From assembly GCA_045655645.1 (NCBI GenBank), contig JAZOPS010000034.1, positions 1 to 9,517 on the forward strand: DNA of 9,517 nucleotides, given 5' to 3'. Origin of the DNA: Fimenecus sp045655645. Lineage in GTDB: Bacteria > Bacillota > Clostridia > Oscillospirales > Acutalibacteraceae. The notes under the pieces are model-generated. The model had not been told where the DNA came from. It made no database searches and worked only from the letters and a program-made list of their open reading frames with translations. Position numbers and translations under genes: made by a program. This document shows positions 1 to 5,808 of this stretch, one piece after another (the stretch's first letter is position 1; each line of letters starts with the position of its first letter).

Positions 1-1470
1 ATACCATGCAATAAGGTCACGGTCTTTTTCTTTATATGATGGAGCAGCTGCAGCAATGAATACACCGCCGAGCTTGTCGCTCTTTTCATAGAGGTCAACT
101 TTGTGTCCACGCTGTGCACAAACCATAGCAGCTTCCATACCACCGATACCGCCACCAATAACAGCAATCTTCTTTTGCTTCTTAGCAGGCTGAATCTTGT
201 ATTTCTTTGACTGCATTGTCTTAGGGTTAAGAGCACAACGAGAAAGTCCCATTGTATCCATAAGGTCCTGTGTATTAGCGTGACCCTTTGATGTTGAGAA
301 GTTGAAGCAACCTGCGTGACAGCAGATACAAGGTTTGATTTCTTCAATTCTATCATCAATAATCTTTGTAATCCATTCAGGGTCAACAAGGAACTGACGA
401 GCAATACCAACACCGTCGATTTTGCCATCTGCAACAGCTTGTGCACCTACATCAGGTTCCATTCTACCTGCACAAACAACAGGGATATCAACGAAATTCT
501 TGATGTGAGCAACATCATCAAGGTTACAGTTCTGTGGCATATACATTGGTGGGTGAGCCCAGTACCAAGAGTCGTATGTACCATTATCTGCATTGAGCAT
601 ATCATAACCTGCATCCTGCAAATATTTAGCGGCCTTTTCAGACTCTTCCATTGCACGGCCAACTTCTGTATATTCTTCACCAGGCATTGCGCCTTCGCAG
701 AAGCCTTTCATTTTTGACTCAACTGAGTAACGGAGTGAAACAGGGTAGTCATCACCGCAAGATTCTTTAATAGCTTTAACAACTTCAACAGCGAAACGAT
801 ATCTGTTTTCAAAGTTTCCGCCGTATTCATCTGTACGCTTGTTGAAGAATTCAATAGCAAACTGGTCGAGAAGATAACCTTCGTGAACAGCGTGAACTTC
901 AACACCATCAACACCTGCATCACGACAGAGTTTTGCTGTCTTTGCAAATGCTTCAATAATTTCGTGAATTTGTTCCTTTGTCATTTCAGGACAAATAATA
1001 TCAGGAGCCCAACGAGCTGGTTGTGGACTAGGGCAAGCTAATTCGTGAGATGTATCAAGAATTGGCTTAACAAGTGCTCTTGTAATCTTGTTTCTGTGAA
1101 GTGGAGCTACAAGTTCTGTAATAGCCCAGCTTCTACCCATACCTGCTGTAAGCTGAATAAAGAGTTTTGCACCTGTCTTATGGATTTCGTCCATAAATTC
1201 TTTAAGTTCTTCAAACATCTTTGGATTTTGCCAAAGCCATTTGCCCCAGAATGTATCACGAAGTGGTGCGATACCGGGGATGATAAGGCCAACATTGTTG
1301 TTAGCTCTTTCAATGAAAAGTTTTGCAGCTTCCTTGTCAAAATGACAACCGCCAAGTTCAAACCAACCGAAAAGTGATGTACCACCCATAGGGCACATAA
1401 CTATTCTGTTTTTGATTTCAACGTTACCAATTTTCCAAGGAGTAAATAATGCCTCATACTTTTGGTGCAT
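1..1470 (-). CDS. NADH:flavin oxidoreductase, 2-enoate reductase/BaiCD-like (3' end cut off)
   Basis: The first 490 codons run off the left edge without a stop. The family (2,4-dienoyl-CoA reductase, 2-enoate reductase, BaiCD/BaiH) uses FMN, a 4Fe-4S cluster and FAD to move electrons from NAD(P)H onto a C=C bond of an unsaturated acid or acyl-CoA in the cytoplasm. An Old Yellow Enzyme-type TIM barrel spans about residues 5-370. It includes the HxxH pair (H193, H196) in GVEVHAVHEGYLLDQF, and RTDEYGG (212-218) followed by ENRYRF. A cysteine cluster follows at C381, C384, C388 and C412, and then a Rossmann motif GGGIGGMEAA (439-448) opening the FAD/NAD domain. Related proteins are about 640-670 residues, so about 150 are missing. 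ATG 1470 is chosen because AAAGGA lies 10 nt upstream and the N-terminus (YEALFTPWKIGNVEIKNRIV) fits the family. Codon choice is strongly biased, as in adhE, suggesting high expression. The exact substrate cannot be read from sequence. Confidence 0.9.
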   Translation of the reverse strand, partial: MHQKYEALFTPWKIGNVEIKNRIVMCPMGGTSLFGWFELGGCHFDKEAAKLFIERANNNVGLIIPGIAPLRDTFWGKWLWQNPKMFEELKEFMDEIHKTGAKLFIQLTAGMGRSWAITELVAPLHRNKITRALVKPILDTSHELACPSPQPARWAPDIICPEMTKEQIHEIIEAFAKTAKLCRDAGVDGVEVHAVHEGYLLDQFAIEFFNKRTDEYGGNFENRYRFAVEVVKAIKESCGDDYPVSLRYSVESKMKGFCEGAMPGEEYTEVGRAMEESEKAAKYLQDAGYDMLNADNGTYDSWYWAHPPMYMPQNCNLDDVAHIKNFVDIPVVCAGRMEPDVGAQAVADGKIDGVGIARQFLVDPEWITKIIDDRIEEIKPCICCHAGCFNFSTSKGHANTQDLMDTMGLSRCALNPKTMQSKKYKIQPAKKQKKIAVIGGGIGGMEAAMVCAQRGHKVDLYEKSDKLGGVFIAAAAPSYKEKDRDLIAWY

Positions 1471-1513
1471 TAAAAACACATCCTTTTTTTGTGCATATTT
1501 TCTTACATTAATA

Positions 1514-1542
1514 AGTATATAAAATTAGTCAAATTATGTCAA
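1514..1542 (-). promoter_or_regulatory. Sigma-A promoter of the flavin oxidoreductase gene
   Basis: On the minus strand there is a perfect -35 TTGACA (1542-1537), a 17-nt spacer and a -10 TATACT (1519-1514). The predicted start point is near 1507, giving a leader of about 37 nt before ATG 1470. No competing promoter is visible. The -35 box lies inside a Rex-like dyad, which would suit repression. Confidence 0.75.
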
Positions 1543-1553
1543 GAATTTAACAA
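1536..1553. promoter_or_regulatory. Possible Rex-type operator over the oxidoreductase -35
   Basis: Read on the plus strand the site is ATGTCAA-GAAT-TTAACAA. It matches 12 of the 14 defined positions of the clostridial Rex consensus TTGTTAA-N4-TTAACAA. The right arm is perfect and the left arm has two mismatches. It covers the whole -35 box of the leftward promoter. Rex senses the NADH/NAD+ ratio, and its target here would be an NADH-dependent flavoenzyme. AT-rich DNA yields such half-sites by chance, so this is a candidate only. Confidence 0.35.
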
Positions 1554-1571
1554 ACTTATTTAAAAATATTT

Positions 1572-1590
1572 GTTGACATTTTGACACATT
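1572..1590 (+). repeat. 19-bp direct repeat, copy 1 (operator-like)
   Basis: The copy reads GTTGACAT-TT-TGACACATT. The second copy 41 bp downstream is identical except for the two central bases. Each copy holds two TGACA half-sites 8 bp apart. This copy contains the -35 box of the rightward promoter. It may be an operator for an unidentified regulator, or part of the repetition may simply reflect duplicated -35 hexamers. Confidence 0.6.
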
Positions 1591-1601
1591 CACTGTAAAA
1601 T
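1573..1601 (+). promoter_or_regulatory. Sigma-A promoter of the 73-aa small-protein gene
   Basis: A perfect -35 TTGACA (1573-1578), a 17-nt spacer and a -10 TAAAAT (1596-1601) predict a start point near 1608 and a leader of about 55 nt. The direct-repeat copies cover the -35 and roughly +6 to +24, an arrangement that would suit a repressor binding both sides of the start point. Confidence 0.65.
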
Positions 1602-1612
1602 AGTCAATAAAA

Positions 1613-1631
1613 GTTGACATAATGACACATT
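1613..1631 (+). repeat. 19-bp direct repeat, copy 2 (operator-like)
   Basis: The copy reads GTTGACAT-AA-TGACACATT, matching 17 of 19 bases of the copy at 1572-1590. It lies just downstream of the predicted start point. Together with GTCAA at 1603-1607 it also forms a small GTCAA-N6-TTGAC inverted repeat. Confidence 0.6.
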
Positions 1632-1662
1632 TTTTTAAAAATAAAAGCAAAGGCAAAATTTT

Positions 1663-1884
1663 ATGAAATATCAAATTTTTAAACACGATATTACAATTGA
1701 AAACAAGATAGTTGAAACTTATGGTATCAATATTTATGAAAACGAAGTTCTTGTTGATAAATTATATGATATTTCAACAGATTATGATGCTTTATCTCAG
1801 TTGGTTTATTCATTAAATATGGATAAAATAGCCCTTGTTCATTTTGATTCAATAATTGAAGATTTCTATCTCGATAATGTTTAG
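1663..1884 (+). CDS. Small protein, probably DUF6514 family
   Basis: This 73-residue acidic protein has no signal peptide or membrane segment. Its second half, YDISTDYDALSQLVYSLN (35-52) followed by an ALVHFDSIIEDFYLDNV tail, resembles from memory the small clostridial DUF6514 proteins, which carry a DIS-T-D segment and end near an EDF motif. The function of that family is not known to me, and none is assigned here. AAAGG at 1649-1653 lies 9 nt before ATG 1663, which supports the start. The gene has its own promoter in the repeat-bearing divergent region. No terminator separates it from rsmE 70 bp downstream, so some read-through into the methyltransferase pair is likely. The family call is moderate; the reality of the gene is well supported by promoter, ribosome binding site and position. 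Confidence 0.7.
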   Translation: MKYQIFKHDITIENKIVETYGINIYENEVLVDKLYDISTDYDALSQLVYSLNMDKIALVHFDSIIEDFYLDNV

Positions 1885-1891
1885 TATTTCG

Positions 1892-1920
1892 TTGCTTTTA
1901 ATAAAGAAATATGCTATTAT
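1892..1920 (+). promoter_or_regulatory. Extended -10 promoter for rsmE-rsmF
   Basis: A -35-like TTGCTT (1892-1897), a 17-nt spacer and a -10 TATTAT (1915-1920) with an upstream TGC extension (1912-1914) predict a start point near 1927. The leader would be only about 28 nt before ATG 1955. It lies in the gap after the small-protein gene and would let the methyltransferase pair be expressed independently. Confidence 0.6.
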
Positions 1921-1954
1921 CATAAATGTAAATTAAAACTTTGAGTTGGTGTGT

Positions 1955-2695
1955 ATGTATAATTTTTTTGTTAATGGCGATAACCGAAAAGGCGAGTGCT
2001 ATTATATAACGGGCACAGATTTTAATCACATTAAAAATGTTTTGAGAATGCGTGTTGGTGACACCTTTTTAGTCAGCGATAACGGTGTTAGCAATCTTTG
2101 CGAAATCCAGAATTTTGATAGCGAATTTGTAATTGCAAAAATTATTGAAGAAAACTATCAGGACACAGAATTACCAATTAAAATTTATCTTTTTCAGGGA
2201 CTCCCTAAAAGCGATAAAATGGAACTTATTATTCAAAAATGCGTTGAATTGGGTGTCTATAAAATTATTCCTGTTGAGATGAGTCGTTCTGTAGTTAAAA
2301 TAGACGATAAGAAAAAGAAATCAAAGGTTGCTCGTTGGCAAGCAATTTCAGAAAGTGCTGCAAAACAGAGCAAAAGAACAATAATTCCCGAAATTGGCGA
2401 TATTCTTACATATAAACAAGCATTATCAAGCGCAAAAGACCTTGACTTGATTTTAGTGCCCTATGAAAGCAAAAACGGAATGCTTGACACAACTGATGCA
2501 TTGAAAGAAATAAAAAAAGGAATGTCAGTTGGGATTTTCATAGGTCCTGAAGGTGGTTTTGACGAAAAAGAAATCGAACTTGCCAAAGAAATGAATAGTA
2601 AAATCATATCTCTTGGCAAAAGAATTTTGCGCACCGAAACTGCTGCAATAACAACAACTTCAATGTGTATGCTTTATGCAGAAATGAGTTTATAA
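1955..2695 (+). CDS. rsmE: 16S rRNA (uracil1498-N3)-methyltransferase RsmE
   Basis: RsmE methylates N3 of U1498 in helix 44 of 16S rRNA using SAM, acting on the 30S subunit. The 246-residue product has the usual family length. An N-terminal PUA-like RNA-binding domain (about 1-70) carries ITGTDFNHIKNVLRMRVGD (18-36). The SPOUT/trefoil-knot domain (about 75-246) shows QGLPKSDKMELIIQKCVELG (81-100), the SAM-loop motif GPEGGF (197-202) and LGKRILRTETA (220-230), all hallmarks of RsmE. The frame is also open from TTG 1946 and GTG 1949. ATG 1955 is preferred because the family begins with a short residue pair followed by FFV, as in MYNFFVNG here. The ribosome binding site is weak (GAG at 1943-1945). 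One base separates it from the downstream m5C methyltransferase gene, indicating co-transcription. In many Firmicutes rsmE follows prmA, which is not seen here. Confidence 0.95.
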   Translation: MYNFFVNGDNRKGECYYITGTDFNHIKNVLRMRVGDTFLVSDNGVSNLCEIQNFDSEFVIAKIIEENYQDTELPIKIYLFQGLPKSDKMELIIQKCVELGVYKIIPVEMSRSVVKIDDKKKKSKVARWQAISESAAKQSKRTIIPEIGDILTYKQALSSAKDLDLILVPYESKNGMLDTTDALKEIKKGMSVGIFIGPEGGFDEKEIELAKEMNSKIISLGKRILRTETAAITTTSMCMLYAEMSL

Positions 2696-2696
2696 A

Positions 2697-4058
2697 ATGA
2701 AACAACTACCATTTGAATTTGAAAACAGAATGAAAACTCTTTTGGGTGACGAATATGAAGACTTTATAAAAGCATTTGATGAGCCACCTGTAAGAGCATT
2801 TCGCGTGAATACAGACAAAATCTCCCTTGAAGATTTTGAAAAAATAAACCCATTCGGGGGAGAAAAAATTCCCTATGTCCCAAATGGTTTTTATTTTGAC
2901 TATGATGGAATCGGCAACCATCCTTATCACCACGCAGGTATGATTTATATCCAAGAACCTGCTGCAATGGTTCCCGTTGAAAGCATTGATATAGGAAGTG
3001 ACTGGAAAGTTCTTGATATGTGCGCAGCACCGGGTGGAAAAAGTAGTCAGATTAAAAATAAATTGGGCAAAAAAGGTGTGCTCGTGTCCAATGAGATTGT
3101 GCCGTCACGATGTAAAATATTAACGGGAAATGTTGAAAGAATGGGTTTTCAAAATGTTGTCACAACTTGCGCAAGTCCACAAAAACTTGTGAAAACATTC
3201 CCCGAACAATATTTCAATATGATAATGGTTGATGCTCCTTGCTCAGGTGAAGGAATGTTCAGAAAAGAAGAAATCGCAATTGATGAATGGTCACCCGAAA
3301 ATGTAAAAATGTGCGCTGAGCGTCAAGCAGAAATTCTTGATTGTGCAGCAAAAATGGTCAAGGTTGGCGGATATATAGTCTATTCAACATGCACCTTCTC
3401 TCTTGAAGAAAATGAAATGACAGTCGATGCATTTTTAGAGTGTCATTCGGGATTTGAACTTGTACCCGTAACAGATAAAGTGCGAGAAAACACAGTTGAC
3501 GGAATAAATTTTGATGGTTGTAAATGTGAAAATATTCATTATGCAAGGCGTTGCTATTTTCACAAAACAAAAGGTGAGGGGCAATTCGTTGCGGTAATGC
3601 GTCTTACAGATTCAAACATTGATTCCGAGCATTTCTTCGTGCCAATTGGCAAAGAAAAACTAGATAAAATTTTGGTTGATTTTCTTGATGACACCCTCAC
3701 AACATATAATAAAGACTGCGTTCAGACATATAACGGCAACCCTGTTTATTTTACACCAAATTTTCCTGTGCCAAGGGGTATTGCTTTCACTTGTGGTGTA
3801 ACAATTGGCGAAATTCGTAAAAATTATGTAGTACCACATCATCAATTCTTTATGGCTATGGGTAAAGATTTCAAGAGAAAAATCGAACTTTCAGCAGATA
3901 GTGATGAAATTAAAAAATATCTTCACGGCGAAGAATTTCAGACAGATTGTGACAACGGTTGGGCAGTGGTTATGGTTGATGGTTGTACCGTTGGTGGAGT
4001 AAAAGTATCAAACGGCAGAGCGAAGAATCACTACCCAAAAGGTCTACGAACAAAATAA
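2697..4058 (+). CDS. RsmF/RsmB/NOP2-family RNA (cytosine-C5)-methyltransferase
   Basis: This 453-residue class I SAM-dependent enzyme makes 5-methylcytosine in RNA, most likely 16S rRNA. The N-terminal part contains YIQEPAAM (84-91). The Rossmann core (about 100-245) holds the SAM motif VLDMCAAPGGKSS (105-117), the DAPCSGEG motif (179-186, C182) and STCTFSLEENE (230-240). C232 in the TC pair corresponds to the catalytic nucleophile of the family, and C182 to the release cysteine. The C-terminal RNA-binding extension typical of Firmicute RsmF-like proteins includes GEIRKNYVVPHHQFFMAMGK (371-390) and ends with KNHYPKGLR (443-451). The gene starts one base after the rsmE stop without a clear Shine-Dalgarno site, so translational coupling is likely. 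The rRNA position modified (E. coli RsmF targets C1407) cannot be told from sequence. Confidence 0.93.
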   Translation: MKQLPFEFENRMKTLLGDEYEDFIKAFDEPPVRAFRVNTDKISLEDFEKINPFGGEKIPYVPNGFYFDYDGIGNHPYHHAGMIYIQEPAAMVPVESIDIGSDWKVLDMCAAPGGKSSQIKNKLGKKGVLVSNEIVPSRCKILTGNVERMGFQNVVTTCASPQKLVKTFPEQYFNMIMVDAPCSGEGMFRKEEIAIDEWSPENVKMCAERQAEILDCAAKMVKVGGYIVYSTCTFSLEENEMTVDAFLECHSGFELVPVTDKVRENTVDGINFDGCKCENIHYARRCYFHKTKGEGQFVAVMRLTDSNIDSEHFFVPIGKEKLDKILVDFLDDTLTTYNKDCVQTYNGNPVYFTPNFPVPRGIAFTCGVTIGEIRKNYVVPHHQFFMAMGKDFKRKIELSADSDEIKKYLHGEEFQTDCDNGWAVVMVDGCTVGGVKVSNGRAKNHYPKGLRTK

Positions 4059-4147
4059 ATTTTTCCGCAATACTGCATGGTTTTCGGCTCGCGGTATCAA
4101 CATGCAGCTTCGCCTCGACCATATTGTCTTGCAAAAGAATAAATTTT
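4054..4147. repeat. MITE-like inverted-repeat element with flanking direct repeats
   Basis: A 10-bp direct repeat AATAAATTTT (4054-4063 and 4138-4147) brackets a GC-richer core. The core has imperfect 15-bp ends (4067-4081 against 4118-4132, 11 of 15 complementary) and a nested perfect 7-bp pair CTGCATG (4073-4079) / CATGCAG (4101-4107). This resembles a tiny non-autonomous mobile or interspersed element with a target duplication. The left copy holds the TAA stop of the methyltransferase gene. No coding content is seen. It could instead be a structured 3' UTR, and copy number elsewhere in the genome is unknown. Confidence 0.4.
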
Positions 4148-4153
4148 AAAACT

Positions 4154-4184
4154 AAAAGCACTTGTTATTAGCAAGTGCTTTTTC
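4154..4184 (+). terminator. Intrinsic terminator of the rsmE-rsmF operon
   Basis: A perfect 11-bp stem AAAAGCACTTG (4154-4164) / CAAGTGCTTTT (4172-4182) with a 7-nt loop runs into a short T tract. Flanking A and T runs could make it work in both directions, but no leftward gene ends here. Confidence 0.9.
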
Positions 4185-4207
4185 TTATTTTTAAAAACTA
4201 GATTTTA

Positions 4208-4236
4208 TTGAAAGTTTTAAATATTTATGTTATTCT
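4208..4236 (+). promoter_or_regulatory. Extended -10 promoter of the metallophosphatase gene
   Basis: A -35 TTGAAA (4208-4213), a 17-nt spacer and a -10 TATTCT (4231-4236) preceded by TGT (4228-4230) predict a start point near 4243 and a very short leader of about 24 nt. It sits directly between the upstream terminator and the gene. Confidence 0.65.
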
Positions 4237-4266
4237 AAATATGTAAACTGAAAGGGGTGTCGCGTT

Positions 4267-5538
4267 GTGGCAAAAGCAAAATCTAAAAAGTTGAAAAAGG
4301 TGTTATTAATAATTGTTGCTGTGGTGATGGTCTTGGCAGTTGTAATTGCAGGACTTAACTTTTTATCACTTCAAAATCTTTTAGAAAAAGGTAATTCATA
4401 TAACAAGGTTGAAATGGAAAATCAACTTATTCCCCAAAAAGATGAAAACGGATATTGGTATTTCACAACTGACGGTGACTTTAAAGTAATGCACATTACA
4501 GATGTACATATCGGTGGTGGTTTTCTTTCAAAAACTGTTGACGAAAAAGCACTCAATGCGGTTGCAGCAATGGTGACAAAAGAAAAGCCCGACCTTGTTA
4601 TTGCAACAGGTGATATTGCTTTCCCTGTGCCATATACGGCGGGAACATTCAATAATTATAGTGGCGCAAGGGCTTTTGCAAATCTTATGGAAAGTCTTGG
4701 TGTTTATTGGGATGTAACATTTGGTAACCACGATGCCGAATTTTATTCATATTTTGACAGAGAAACAGTTGCAGAGTTTTATGAAAATGAAGATTATAAG
4801 TATTGCTTATTCCAGGCAGGTCCTGAAGATGTTGACGGTTACGGCAATCACACTATTGAAGTTAAAAATTCAGAGGGGCTTATTACTCAGGCAATAATTT
4901 TAATTGACTCTCAGGCATATATTAAGGACAATAATATCATTGAAAGTCTTAAGGGTACATATGATAATGTTCATCCTAATCAGGTAGAGTGGTACGAAAC
5001 AGAAATCAAGAGAATGAATGCTGAAAATGAAAAAATCAATAAAGATGCAACACCTGTTAAATCTATGGCATTTTTCCATATTCCATTGGTAGAAATGGAT
5101 GACGCTTGGAAAGAGTTTGTACAAAATGGTTTTAAAGATACAGAGAACTTAAAATTCATAGAAGGCATAATCGGTGAAGAAGGCAGACTTGTATGTTGTG
5201 GTTATGGTGAAGACGACCTTTTTGAAAAAATGCTTGAATTAGATTCAACAAAAGCTATGTTCAACGGCCATGACCATGTAAACAATACTACTTTTGAATA
5301 TAAAGGAATTGTGTTTAGCTATGGTTATAGCATTGACTATTTTGCGTATTCAGGCATTGATAAGCTTGGCTCACAAAGAGGTTGCACAATGATAACTTGC
5401 AAGCCTGATAGCACATTCACTATTGATAAATACAATTACTATTCAGATAGATATAACCTTGATGGCTTTACTCGTGAAGATGTTACAATGCAGTTTGAAG
5501 ATGTAACATATCAGTTCAAGACTGAAGATGTTGGGTGA
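4267..5538 (+). CDS. Membrane-anchored calcineurin-like metallophosphatase
   Basis: This 423-residue protein has a Lys-rich N-terminus followed by one hydrophobic helix (about 12-33), which looks like an uncleaved membrane anchor with the catalytic domain outside the cell. The metallophosphoesterase signature is complete: ITDVHIGG (D79, H81), ATGDIAF (D116), FGNHDAE (N154, H155), FHIPL (H271) and NGHDHVN (H335, H337). Such enzymes use a two-metal centre to cleave phosphomonoesters or diesters. The SxxYGGGYS-poor C-terminal region (about 345-423) suggests the purple acid phosphatase/PhoD-like neighbourhood of the family, but no substrate can be assigned. The start is GTG 4267, with AAAGGGG (4251-4257) 9 nt upstream; this keeps the lysine-rich segment and helix intact. 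The gene is monocistronic, with its own promoter and terminator, and has no evident link to its neighbours. Confidence 0.88.
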   Translation: MAKAKSKKLKKVLLIIVAVVMVLAVVIAGLNFLSLQNLLEKGNSYNKVEMENQLIPQKDENGYWYFTTDGDFKVMHITDVHIGGGFLSKTVDEKALNAVAAMVTKEKPDLVIATGDIAFPVPYTAGTFNNYSGARAFANLMESLGVYWDVTFGNHDAEFYSYFDRETVAEFYENEDYKYCLFQAGPEDVDGYGNHTIEVKNSEGLITQAIILIDSQAYIKDNNIIESLKGTYDNVHPNQVEWYETEIKRMNAENEKINKDATPVKSMAFFHIPLVEMDDAWKEFVQNGFKDTENLKFIEGIIGEEGRLVCCGYGEDDLFEKMLELDSTKAMFNGHDHVNNTTFEYKGIVFSYGYSIDYFAYSGIDKLGSQRGCTMITCKPDSTFTIDKYNYYSDRYNLDGFTREDVTMQFEDVTYQFKTEDVG

Positions 5539-5592
5539 AGAATATACCGATAATGATGAAAAACACCAAAATCAAGAAACCCAATTTCTGGC

Positions 5593-5643
5593 GTTCAAAA
5601 TATTGAACTTTGCCTTTATGGTTGCGCAAAACTTCGCATGACC
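5593..5643. other. Two small hairpins in the metallophosphatase 3' region
   Basis: The 128 bp between the metallophosphatase stop and its terminator hold a perfect dyad GTTCAA-AATA-TTGAAC (5593-5608) and a bulged hairpin pairing GGTTGCG (5620-5626) with CGCA plus ACC (5635-5638, 5641-5643). Neither has a T tract. No convincing gene lies here. They may stabilise the mRNA end or be remnants of an interspersed element. Confidence 0.3.
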
Positions 5644-5666
5644 GAAATGCTAATTCTTGACTAAAT

Positions 5667-5704
5667 AAAAATGCTCCTGATAGATATTGTCAGGGGCATT
5701 TTTT
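5667..5704 (+). terminator. Intrinsic terminator of the metallophosphatase gene
   Basis: A 14-bp stem with one G-U pair, AAAAATGCTCCTGA (5667-5680) against TCAGGGGCATTTTT (5690-5703), and a 9-nt loop runs into a T tract. It isolates the metallophosphatase from the lysR promoter about 40 bp further on. Confidence 0.9.
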
Positions 5705-5740
5705 AATGTAAAGTTAATTTCTAAAATAGTTATTATTAAA

Positions 5741-5769
5741 TTGATTTTTACTATCTAATATTGTATAAT
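5741..5769 (+). promoter_or_regulatory. Sigma-A promoter of the lysR gene
   Basis: A -35 TTGATT (5741-5746), a 17-nt spacer and a perfect -10 TATAAT (5764-5769) predict a start point near 5776, 33 nt before ATG 5809. That start point makes the upstream in-frame TTG at 5779 an unlikely translation start. Confidence 0.7.
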
Positions 5770-5808
5770 AAAAAATAATTGGTTTCTTATTTAAAAGGTG
5801 GGACTTTT

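Noticed and set aside
316..1377. Several open frames on the plus strand and in alternative minus frames across the flavin oxidoreductase.
   Set aside because: The minus-strand frame starting at 1470 is open for 490 codons with family motifs throughout; the others are by-products of its biased codon use.
1946..1954. TTG 1946 or GTG 1949 as the start of rsmE.
   Set aside because: ATG 1955 gives the family N-terminus (MYNFFV) and the normal length of 246. The upstream codons add only three non-conserved residues.
3983..4171. A 62-codon frame crossing the end of the methyltransferase gene and the inverted-repeat element.
   Set aside because: It runs through the gene in another frame, through the repeat and into the terminator stem. 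It has no ribosome binding site, and the terminator position argues against coding.
5528..5641. A 37-codon open frame (ATG 5528, stop TGA 5639-5641) overlapping the end of the metallophosphatase gene, ending in a hydrophobic stretch.
   Set aside because: It has no Shine-Dalgarno sequence and no upstream continuation, it overlaps the real gene, and its length is expected by chance.
5779..5808. TTG 5779 as the lysR start.
   Set aside because: The strong Shine-Dalgarno site at 5794-5802 points to ATG 5809, which is also the standard LysR N-terminus. The predicted transcription start lies only 3 nt before the TTG.
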